Shown piece by piece: positions 34,639-42,874 of a stretch of 64,000 nucleotides of DNA (the first letter of the stretch is position 1; every line of letters starts with the position of its first letter). The position numbers and the translations under genes were made by a program. A model generated the notes under the pieces. The model was given only the letters and a program-made list of their open reading frames with translations. It was not told the origin of the DNA and made no database searches. The DNA comes from an uncultured Collinsella sp. (GTDB lineage: Bacteria > Actinomycetota > Coriobacteriia > Coriobacteriales > Coriobacteriaceae), in contig UQLC01000007.1 of assembly GCA_900541795.1 (NCBI GenBank), positions 1-64,000 of the forward strand. Direction: 5' to 3'.

Positions 34639-37600
34639 ATGGACAACACGATCATTCGCGACCTCTTTGCAAAAGACATCAACCGCTCCATCAACGGCGT
34701 GGTCAAGGTCCAGGATTCAAAAGATGGGTCCATCCGCCAGGAGCTTGACGAGTACGTGGTGACGCGCGAGTTGCAGAGGCACTTTGCCACGTTCTTCAAG
34801 GCCTACGGCGATGCCATAGATGCGCGCACCGACAAGATCGGCGTGTGGATCAGTGGTTTCTTCGGTTCCGGTAAATCGCACTTCCTCAAGATGCTGAGCT
34901 ACCTGCTCGAGAATCGCCAGATCGGCGGCAAGAGCGCCATCCGCTACTTTGACGGCAAGATCGTCGACCCCATGGTCGCGGCTGCCATGGAGCGCGCCTG
35001 CTCGGTGCCCACGCAGGCCATCCTCTTTAACATCGATAGCAAGGCGGGTCAGTGGAAGCAGGGCGATACGGCTCCCACGGCGCTGCTTCGCGGCTTTGAG
35101 CGCATGTTCTACGAGGCGCGCGGCTTCTACGGCGAGGACCTAAAGCTTGCAAAGCTCGAGGACCACATCGATTCCCTGGGCAAGACCCAGGAGTTCCGCG
35201 AGGCCTTTGAGCGCGTCAACGGCGAGTCCTGGCTCCAGACCCGCGACACCTACAGCTACTTTGAGGACGACGTCGTCGAGGTGCTGCAGAGCGTGCTCGG
35301 CATGAGCAAAAAGGCCGCATGGAACTGGCTTGAGGGTTCTGAGGACGAGGTTTTGGCCCCCGATGTCTTTGCCAAAAAGGTCAAGGACTACGTAGACGCT
35401 CAGGCAGCGGCCCACGGCGGCAACTACCGTTTGCTCTTTATGGTCGACGAGGTGGGTCAGTTTATTACAAACGACCGGGATCCAAGCCTTATGTTGAGTC
35501 TTCAGACCATCGTCGAGGAGCTGGGTGCCGCCTGCGGTGGCCGCGTGTGGGTGATGGTCACGAGCCAGGAGGCCATCGACAACCTGAGCCTGCCCGTGGG
35601 CAACGACTTTTCAAAGATCCAAGGCCGCTTCAATACCCGCCTTTCGCTCTCCAGCTCCAGCGTGGACGAGGTCATCCAGCGCCGTGTGCTCGAGAAGACC
35701 GCACCGGCGGCCGATATGCTTGCACAGGTCTACGAGCAAGACGCCGCCGTCCTCAAAAACAACTTCACATTTGAAGGCTCGCGCGCCGATCTTGCGGGCT
35801 ATGCCAACGCCAAGGAGTTTGTCGCCAGCTACCCGTTTGTAGGCTATCAGTTCAAGCTGCTGCCCGACGTCATGACCGAGGTGCGCAAGCACGGCGTCAA
35901 GGCCAAACACATGTCCACGGGCGAGCGCTCCATGCTGAGCGCTTTCCAGGAGAGTGCTCAGGCTATCCAGCATGAGCAGACCGGCGCTCTCGTGCCCTTC
36001 TGGCGCTTCTTCGACACAATCTCTAAAGACCTGGAGCACGGCATCATTCAGGTCGTCGTCTGCGCGGAGCGCGCAGCTGAAAACGCAGAAGGTCTTGAGA
36101 GCTACGATGTTCGGGTGCTTAAGCTCCTGTACTTGATCCGCTACATCGGCTACGTTAAGGCCTCGGTCGAGAACATCTCCATCCTTATGATCGATAGCCT
36201 GGACGTGGACAAGCGCGCCCTTAAGGACCGCGTCAAGGAATCCCTCGCCCGCTTGGAGCACGAGAACTACGTTGCGCGCCAGGGTGATACCTACAGCTTC
36301 CTTACCGATGAGGAGCAGGAAATTGCACAGGAGATCGCGCAGACCCCGATCGACAACGCAAAGGTGATCGAGTCTATCAAGAAGCGCCTGTTCGAGAGCA
36401 TCTACACTGCGCGCAAGCTCACCCGCGAGGCCAACGACTTCCCCTTTGACCGCTACGTGGATGGCTCGATTCATGGATCCAGCATGGGCGGTATGGAACT
36501 TTCCGTGGTGACCATGGCCAGTGACTTGGGCTGCGCCGACGATGCCGAGTTAGCATTGAAATCTGTGGATAAAGCCATCGTGGCCTTGAGCGACGAGGTG
36601 GATTATTGGACCCCACTCGTCAACGCCGCCAAGATTTGCATGTACGCCCAGACGCGCAACCTGCGGGAGTTACCGCCGAGCACCCGCCAGATTGTCGAGG
36701 CCAAAATGCGTGAGAAGGACTCTAACGAGAAAGAGGCTGACACCCTTTTGACCGAGGCGGTGCTTCATGCACGATGCGCCGTCAACGGGCGCATGGTTGA
36801 GGTCCGTGCCACCAAGCCTGCGCAGGTCTTCGACCAGGTGCTCGCGCAGTTGTGCGACGTAATCTTTGGTAAGGCTGGCTATATCGGCGCGCCGGTCGAG
36901 TGCGATTCCGATATCCGCTCCACGCTGGCGGGCAATATTCAAGCTGGGTTTGATGGCATGGACGCTGGGAATGCGCGTGCCCTCAAGGATGTCGAGGATT
37001 ACCTCAGAGTGCAGCATCAGCGTCATTTGGATACCGCTATGGGTGATATTCAGCGCAAGTACCAGCAAAAGCCCTATGGCTGGCGCGAGGTCAATATCGC
37101 AAATGTGGTGGCACAGCTTGTGGTTGAGCAACGCGCGCAAGTGCTGTTTGGCGGTCAGACGATCCAAGCCAACGACAATCGAATGGTGGCGTTCTTGCGC
37201 AAGGATGCCGATAAGGTGCAGGTGCGTCTACGCGTGCGTATGAGTGACCGTTTGCTGCGCGATACGGGCGATCTTATGCGTGACCTGTTTGACCTTGATA
37301 CCGTGCCCTCCGATGAGGATAAGCTCGTGGCCGAGCTTAAAGAGCGCCTTGAGAGCCTTCGTCAAGCCTGCCTCGATATGGCGCACGGCTTCTATACGGG
37401 CATCAAACCGCTCTATCCGTATCCTGGCGAGAGTGAGTGCGAGAAGATGCGCTCTGAGGTCGTCGACGTTCTTAAGGACCAGAGCGAGTCCGAGGCGTTC
37501 TTGACCACGTTTACCAAGCACGAGGACCGTTTGCTCGATGCCAAGGACGATTTTGACAAGGTGGTTGAGTTCTTCGAGTCCAACCAACGAACAGCGTTTG

Positions 37601-38298
37601 ACCACGCCAAGGATTTCTTGAGCCGCACCGAGGGTATTGAGTATGCCTCTGATGACATTCCCAGCGCGGTGGAGAACGTGGCAAAGGTGCGCGAGATCCT
37701 CAAAGATCCCAAGCCCTACGGCCGCATTAAAGACCTGCAACCGCTTATGGATCCCGTCGAGGACGACATGAAGAAGCTGCTGGGCATTCGCCGCAATGAG
37801 TTTTTGCATCGCATCGAGAGCGATCTGCAAGACTTGCAGGCGCAGGCTGAGAGCCAAAAGGGCTTTGTCAAACAGGCCAAGGATGCCATAGCGGACGCCG
37901 GTGCCAAATACGAGTCATTCAAAAACCGTGCCCACAGTGCTCAAAGCCTTAATGAGCTGAGCGTTGCCGCGACTAACTGGGGCAATTGGCTCAGCGCGGC
38001 AACCAACGGGATGTACGACGCTGTGGATGAGGCCCGCGTGCGTATGGACAACGAGCGCCGCACCACCGAGGTCATGAGTACGGGCGAGGTGGTCAAGAAG
38101 GTCTCCAACAAGGGCGCCGCATCGTCTGCTCCCGTGCCCGCGCCCAAGCCCCAGCGCAAGATCAAGACTGTGCGCCGCGCCGATCTGGCCAAGCCGAGTC
38201 GTCTCTTGTCCGCAGAGGACGTGGAGCGCTACGTGGACGACCTGCGCTCCCGCCTTATGCAGGCGCTCGCTGCAAACGACGAGATCCGTATCAACTAA
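34639..38298 (+). CDS. brxC: BREX P-loop ATPase BrxC
   Basis: A 1219-residue ATPase, the largest BREX component. Walker A is GFFGSGKS (residues 73-80), followed by LLFMVDEVGQF as Walker B-like motif. The N-terminus MDNTIIRDLFAKDINRSING is the family start. The C-terminal third is rich in charged helices. It is thought to be an AAA+-like machine that works with PglX and PglZ in methylation and phage exclusion. ATG follows AAAGGAG. Full length with no frame breaks. Confidence 0.95.
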   Translation: MDNTIIRDLFAKDINRSINGVVKVQDSKDGSIRQELDEYVVTRELQRHFATFFKAYGDAIDARTDKIGVWISGFFGSGKSHFLKMLSYLLENRQIGGKSAIRYFDGKIVDPMVAAAMERACSVPTQAILFNIDSKAGQWKQGDTAPTALLRGFERMFYEARGFYGEDLKLAKLEDHIDSLGKTQEFREAFERVNGESWLQTRDTYSYFEDDVVEVLQSVLGMSKKAAWNWLEGSEDEVLAPDVFAKKVKDYVDAQAAAHGGNYRLLFMVDEVGQFITNDRDPSLMLSLQTIVEELGAACGGRVWVMVTSQEAIDNLSLPVGNDFSKIQGRFNTRLSLSSSSVDEVIQRRVLEKTAPAADMLAQVYEQDAAVLKNNFTFEGSRADLAGYANAKEFVASYPFVGYQFKLLPDVMTEVRKHGVKAKHMSTGERSMLSAFQESAQAIQHEQTGALVPFWRFFDTISKDLEHGIIQVVVCAERAAENAEGLESYDVRVLKLLYLIRYIGYVKASVENISILMIDSLDVDKRALKDRVKESLARLEHENYVARQGDTYSFLTDEEQEIAQEIAQTPIDNAKVIESIKKRLFESIYTARKLTREANDFPFDRYVDGSIHGSSMGGMELSVVTMASDLGCADDAELALKSVDKAIVALSDEVDYWTPLVNAAKICMYAQTRNLRELPPSTRQIVEAKMREKDSNEKEADTLLTEAVLHARCAVNGRMVEVRATKPAQVFDQVLAQLCDVIFGKAGYIGAPVECDSDIRSTLAGNIQAGFDGMDAGNARALKDVEDYLRVQHQRHLDTAMGDIQRKYQQKPYGWREVNIANVVAQLVVEQRAQVLFGGQTIQANDNRMVAFLRKDADKVQVRLRVRMSDRLLRDTGDLMRDLFDLDTVPSDEDKLVAELKERLESLRQACLDMAHGFYTGIKPLYPYPGESECEKMRSEVVDVLKDQSESEAFLTTFTKHEDRLLDAKDDFDKVVEFFESNQRTAFDHAKDFLSRTEGIEYASDDIPSAVENVAKVREILKDPKPYGRIKDLQPLMDPVEDDMKKLLGIRRNEFLHRIESDLQDLQAQAESQKGFVKQAKDAIADAGAKYESFKNRAHSAQSLNELSVAATNWGNWLSAATNGMYDAVDEARVRMDNERRTTEVMSTGEVVKKVSNKGAASSAPVPAPKPQRKIKTVRRADLAKPSRLLSAEDVERYVDDLRSRLMQALAANDEIRIN

Positions 38299-38364
38299 CC
38301 CGCGGAGCCACCGGTGCCAAAGCGCGCACCGGTGGCTTATGGCGTTTAGAAAGGCTCATCAACC

Positions 38365-40881
38365 ATGAACGATTCTGCTCTTAAGAGCTTCTGCACCTGG
38401 GCCCGTACGGAGCTCATCAAAGGCGTGGAGGCGCAGATGGTGCGCTTCGGCATCACCGAACCTGCACTCGCGCCCGTTGGGTCCGAGACCGTCAACGGCC
38501 TGCCCCTAAGTCCGGCAGAGATTGAGCAACGCGACGAACTGCTGCGCATGCAGGCAGAGGTGGGTCACGAGGCGCTGCGCGACCGTGCGGCCTACACCTG
38601 GTTCAACCGCATCGTGGCCATTCGCTTCATGGATGCATGCGGATGGCTTCCCAGCCGTATGCGCATGCTAAGTCGTGCGGACGGCAGCCATGGCAGCGAG
38701 GCCGTGGAGAACGCACTGGACGTGGAAATAACGACGGCCGATACCGATCGCATAGCCGAGCTCAAGATGGCGGGCTTGGATGAACCGTTGTGGCGCTACC
38801 TGTTTGTTGCTCAGTGCGAGGAGCTTGCCGATTGCCTGCCGGCCGTCTTTGAACGCGTGGGCGGAGCCATGGAGCTGCTGTTGCCCCAGGGCCTCATGAT
38901 GGCTGACAGTGTGGTGGGCAAACTCAATGCCGTCCTCGCTGACGAGGACTGGCGCGAGGGCGTGACCGTTCTGGGTTGGATGTATCAGTACTACAACGCT
39001 GACGTTAAAGACGAGTTCTTCAAGTCCAAGCGCAAGGCAGCGGCGGAGGACATCGCGCCCGCCACGCAGCTCTTCACCCCCGAGTGGATCGTGCGCTATA
39101 TGGTCGAGAACTCACTCGGCCGTCTGTGGATGCTCAACAACCCGGGGAGTTCGCTACGCGAGCACATGAAATATTACATCGAGCCCGATGCTGAGCACGA
39201 GGACTTCATCCGCATTTCGAGTCCCGAGGAGATAACCCTCTGCGACCCCGCATGCGGCTCTGGCCATATCTTGGTCTATGCGTTTGAGCTGCTCTTCCAT
39301 ATGTACGAGGAGCGCGGCTATCGTGAGCGCGAGATTCCCGAGCTTATTCTTACTAAAAACCTTGCAGGTATGGAAATCGATTCCCGCGCGGCACAGATCG
39401 CGGAGCTGGCGCTTGCCATGTGCGCCCGCGAGCACGACCGTCGCTTCTTTAGGCGTGGCGTTCGCGCCGACGTTACCGTGCTCTCGAGCATCCCGCTAGG
39501 GGAGGACGAGCTGCCGGGTAACAAGAAGCTCGCCGAGGAGCTGAGTCATTTGGGCGAGATCGGTTCGCTGCTCAATCCTTCAGAGGACGAGATCGACGAG
39601 CTCAAGGCTGCCGCCGCGAGTTGTTCCGATGACCTTTTTGCCGCTACGGCCAAAACTAAGCTCGAAAGCGCTGCCGCCATCTGCGAGAAGCTGTCCCGTC
39701 GTTTTACCTGCACCGTTGCGAATCCTCCGTATATGGGCAGCAGTAGCTTTAACCCCTTCATGAGCAAGTGGATCAAGAAGAACTACCCCGACGTGAAGAG
39801 CGACCTGTTCTCCAGCTTTGTCGTTCGCATGTTCAATCTCGCCAAGGACCACGGCGAGTGCGGCGTCATGTCGCCTTTCGTCTGGATGTTCATCGGAAGC
39901 TATGAGAAGCTCCGCAACGAGATTATCGACAACAGAACGCTGACTTCGCTCATTCAGCTCGAGTACTCGGGCTTCGCCGGCGCGACCGTGCCCATCTGCA
40001 CCTATACGTTCCACAACTCGTTCATCAAGGGCTACAAGGGCGGCTACGTGCGCCTTTCGGACTTCGTTGGTGCTGCCGTTCAGGCTCCGAAGGCCCTCGA
40101 AGCGATCCGAAACCCCGACTGCGGCTGGTTCTACCGCCGCGACGCCGAGACCTTCAAACAGATTCCCGGCACCCCCATTGCCTACTGGGCCAGTGATGCC
40201 CTTGTTGAATCATTCTCAAAAGGAAAAAGGCTCGATGCTATTGCTACTCCGCGTCAGGGCTTGGCGACGAGTGATAATGGCCGCTTTTTGAGGAAATGGT
40301 GGGAAGTGGCGCCTTCCAACACATCGCGAGATTGCGGCGGCAGGTCCGAGGCAAAGCAGAGTGGTTCCCGCTGGTTCCCGATTATTCGGGGCGGCTCCTA
40401 TCGAAAGTGGTGGGGTGACTACGACGAGGTGGTTAATTGGTTTGATGACGGTCGGGAGATGAAGGAAGCGATTCTGGCCAAGTATACTTATCTCTCTACA
40501 CCTGATTTTGTAATCAAGAACCAGGGCGACTACTTCAAGCCTGCGGTTTCCTGGTCTAAAATTTCTTCCAGCCTTGCTTCCTTTAGGTTTGCGCCTCGAG
40601 GGATGCTATTTGAGGTAGCTGGTGCATGTCTTTTTGCGGAGCCGAACGAGCTTCGATACATCCAGGCTTTCTGCAACTGTTCCATTGCCGAAATTGATTT
40701 GGCGTTTATGTCGCCGACTCTAAACTTTGAGGTAGGCCAAATCGGTCAGTTGCCGATTATCCAAGATGAGGATGCCGAACCGACTGTCTGCTCACTCGTT
40801 GAAGACTCTCGCTCAATTTCAAAGGCGGACTACGATTCGTTTGAAACCTCCTGGGATTTTAAACGTAATCCTCTTGTCTAG
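38365..40881 (+). CDS. pglX: BREX methyltransferase PglX, N-terminal part (split gene)
   Basis: An 838-residue piece of the adenine methyltransferase that marks host DNA in BREX. The SAM motif DPACGSGH is at 294-301 and the catalytic NPPY at 453-456. Residues about 600-820 form the target-recognition region (RKWWGDYDEVVNWFDDG, SSSLASFRFAPRG). It stops at SFETSWDFKRNPLV, where full-length PglX (about 1150-1250 residues) continues; the missing part is encoded at 41883-42851. The 3' end has lower GC (48% in one sampled line) than the 5' part. ATG follows GAAAGG. Both halves look intact, so a two-chain enzyme is possible. Confidence 0.93.
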   Translation: MNDSALKSFCTWARTELIKGVEAQMVRFGITEPALAPVGSETVNGLPLSPAEIEQRDELLRMQAEVGHEALRDRAAYTWFNRIVAIRFMDACGWLPSRMRMLSRADGSHGSEAVENALDVEITTADTDRIAELKMAGLDEPLWRYLFVAQCEELADCLPAVFERVGGAMELLLPQGLMMADSVVGKLNAVLADEDWREGVTVLGWMYQYYNADVKDEFFKSKRKAAAEDIAPATQLFTPEWIVRYMVENSLGRLWMLNNPGSSLREHMKYYIEPDAEHEDFIRISSPEEITLCDPACGSGHILVYAFELLFHMYEERGYREREIPELILTKNLAGMEIDSRAAQIAELALAMCAREHDRRFFRRGVRADVTVLSSIPLGEDELPGNKKLAEELSHLGEIGSLLNPSEDEIDELKAAAASCSDDLFAATAKTKLESAAAICEKLSRRFTCTVANPPYMGSSSFNPFMSKWIKKNYPDVKSDLFSSFVVRMFNLAKDHGECGVMSPFVWMFIGSYEKLRNEIIDNRTLTSLIQLEYSGFAGATVPICTYTFHNSFIKGYKGGYVRLSDFVGAAVQAPKALEAIRNPDCGWFYRRDAETFKQIPGTPIAYWASDALVESFSKGKRLDAIATPRQGLATSDNGRFLRKWWEVAPSNTSRDCGGRSEAKQSGSRWFPIIRGGSYRKWWGDYDEVVNWFDDGREMKEAILAKYTYLSTPDFVIKNQGDYFKPAVSWSKISSSLASFRFAPRGMLFEVAGACLFAEPNELRYIQAFCNCSIAEIDLAFMSPTLNFEVGQIGQLPIIQDEDAEPTVCSLVEDSRSISKADYDSFETSWDFKRNPLV

Positions 40882-40890
40882 GTGATCGTC

Positions 40891-41736
40891 ATGGCTGAAA
40901 AGAAGAGGCACAAGCCTGTCGATAAGACTAAAATTGAATATGTCGAACCTAAGCCAAGCTGGATAAAGGCTGTTAAGGTTAATGACCCTAATGACGTCAT
41001 GGGTTCTATTATTCAGTTTTTTCTGGTTGAATCTCCTTGTAAAGGTGTGAGTAGCAGAGGGATATCGCTTCTCGATTATGGATGGGCCGATAGTGTTCCT
41101 CCTAAATCCGGGTACCTTCACCGAAGATTATTGGAAGTGGCCAATCTCTGCGATGGGTCGACGCTATTTACGGCCACACGAAAAGAAGAGATGAAAAATA
41201 GGTTTGTTGATGCTGATATGCCTGGCAATTTTGCTTCAACTTGTACCTCAAATCGCGTTGTGGCGCTCATCAACAGCAATTTTGTGCTTGATTTATTTCG
41301 GATTATTAGAAATTCGTTGGCACATTGTCGCTTTCAATTGGTCGAAAAGAACGGTGTAGATTTCATTGCTTTTGAAAACGGTATGCCAGGAAAAGATCTC
41401 ATTGGAGCGGATTCATTTGAGGTGAGTTCTCGTTTATTTCTTAAATGCAGCACTCTCATTGATTGGATTGCTGTGGTTAAGTCAGAGGCTGTATATGAGG
41501 CGGAAGAAATTGCCCGAAAGAAAGAGACCTCAGAACGGGAGTGGGAAAACAAACGTCAATTGGTTTTGTCTCGAATCTCGAGTGGGTCCTGCTCAAATAA
41601 AGATGAACTCGGGAAGGACTGTGAGCTATCTAAGCGTAATTTAGATAAATTGCTTGGCGAGCTGAAGGCCCAAGGGCTTATTGCTTATTCACGTTCTAAT
41701 CGAAAATGGGAACTTACTGGTGACGCAAATCCGTGA
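40891..41736 (+). CDS. Inserted gene inside pglX: HEPN-motif protein with winged-helix-like C-terminus
   Basis: A 281-residue protein of unrecognised family between the two halves of pglX. The segment LDLFRIIRNSLAHCRF contains RNSLAH (residues 140-145), which fits the Rx4H signature of HEPN ribonucleases, including the polar residue after Arg. Residues about 225-276 look like a winged helix (VLSRISSG, NKDELGKDC, SKRNLDKLLGELKAQG, then a wing). ATG at 40891 follows AGGTGA; a GTG at 40882 is possible. Sampled lines are 33% and 38% GC against about 60% in the flanks, so it was probably acquired. It could be a toxin-like effector, a regulator or a specificity partner; function is unproven. Confidence 0.7.
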   Translation: MAEKKRHKPVDKTKIEYVEPKPSWIKAVKVNDPNDVMGSIIQFFLVESPCKGVSSRGISLLDYGWADSVPPKSGYLHRRLLEVANLCDGSTLFTATRKEEMKNRFVDADMPGNFASTCTSNRVVALINSNFVLDLFRIIRNSLAHCRFQLVEKNGVDFIAFENGMPGKDLIGADSFEVSSRLFLKCSTLIDWIAVVKSEAVYEAEEIARKKETSEREWENKRQLVLSRISSGSCSNKDELGKDCELSKRNLDKLLGELKAQGLIAYSRSNRKWELTGDANP

Positions 41737-41882
41737 GTAAGAGATGCTTCATCTTTGATTGCAAAGAACGGCGTGTCGAATGAGCTTCCAACGTTTTTTA
41801 TCGCAAAGAGACTCGCTGTCTCTCGAAAGTGACCTTTTAAATGAATATTAGTCGGCGTTTTTAAATGAGAGGGCGGTCAAAT

Positions 41883-42851
41883 ATGGCCACTTTACTTCAA
41901 GAAAAATACGAGGCTCGCAAGGCCGAGGTCAACGCTCGCTTTGAGCAGCTTCGCGCCAACGAGGGGGAACTCAACCGGATTTTTGCCAAGATCTACAACA
42001 TGGAGGGAGAGGTGCCCATCGAGGTCGAGGACAAGTACGTCTCGGTGGCGCGCATCTTCGATACGGCAGAAGAGATTCCGGAGAGCTACAAGGGCAACAA
42101 GTACGTGCGCACCAAGCGCGACGAGATCGCCTCGCTTATAAGCTATGCCGTGGGCTGCATGTTTGGCCGCTATTCGCTGGATGTGGACGGGCTGGTTCTG
42201 GCCGACCAAGGCGCCACAGTCGATGACTATCTGGCCAAGATGCCCGATCCCGCGCATGTGACCTTTATGCCCGATAGCGACAACGTGCTGCCCATTACCG
42301 ATGACGAGTACTTTGACGACGACATCGTGCGCTACTTTATCGACTTTGTGCGCACCGTGTATGGTGAGGAGACGCTTGAGCAGAACCTGGCCTTTATTGC
42401 CGAGGCACTCGGCGGCAAGGGCGCCTCGCGCGAGGTCATCCGCTCCTACTTTTTGAAGGACTTCTTTAGGGACCACTGCCAGACCTATAAGAAGCGCCCC
42501 ATCTACTGGCTGTTCGACAGCGGCAAGAAAAATGGCTTTAAGTGCCTTGTCTACATGCATCGCTATCAGCCCGACCTGTTGGCTCGCATCCGCACCGACT
42601 ATGTGCATGAGCAGCAGGAGCGCTACCGTGCCCAGATCGGCTATGCCAACGATGCCCTTGCTGGTGCCGAGCGCGGCGAGCGCGTGCGCTTGGACAAGCG
42701 CGTCAAAAAGCTTAACGACCAGCTCAAAGAGACCATTGGCTACGAGGAGAAACTGCACCACTTGGCAGACCAGATGATTAAGATCGACCTGGATGACGGC
42801 GTCAAGGTCAACTACGCCAAGTTTCAGGATGTGCTAGCAAAGATTAAGTAA
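41883..42851 (+). CDS. pglX: BREX methyltransferase PglX, C-terminal part (split gene)
   Basis: A 323-residue protein equal to the C-terminal region of full-length PglX. The diagnostic blocks are LRANEGELNRIFAKIYNMEG, then ASLISYAVGCMFGRYSLDVDG and KRPIYWLFDSGKKNGFKCL, all normally in the same chain as the methyltransferase. It begins at a helix boundary, so no domain is lost; 838 plus 323 residues equals a normal PglX. ATG at 41883 has a modest ribosome binding site (GAGAGGG, 11 bases away). The 146-base gap before it holds no gene. GC content returns to about 60% here. Confidence 0.92.
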   Translation: MATLLQEKYEARKAEVNARFEQLRANEGELNRIFAKIYNMEGEVPIEVEDKYVSVARIFDTAEEIPESYKGNKYVRTKRDEIASLISYAVGCMFGRYSLDVDGLVLADQGATVDDYLAKMPDPAHVTFMPDSDNVLPITDDEYFDDDIVRYFIDFVRTVYGEETLEQNLAFIAEALGGKGASREVIRSYFLKDFFRDHCQTYKKRPIYWLFDSGKKNGFKCLVYMHRYQPDLLARIRTDYVHEQQERYRAQIGYANDALAGAERGERVRLDKRVKKLNDQLKETIGYEEKLHHLADQMIKIDLDDGVKVNYAKFQDVLAKIK

Positions 42852-42874
42852 CTGCAGATACGGTAAGGATATTC

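Noticed and set aside
40879..40893. GTG at 40882 as start of the inserted gene
   Set aside because: Possible, but the ATG at 40891 has AGGTGA at better spacing and the three extra residues add nothing conserved.
38365..42851. pglX as a simple frameshift pseudogene
   Set aside because: The halves are separated by about 1 kb that contains an intact, differently composed gene, and each half has its own start and stop at a domain boundary.
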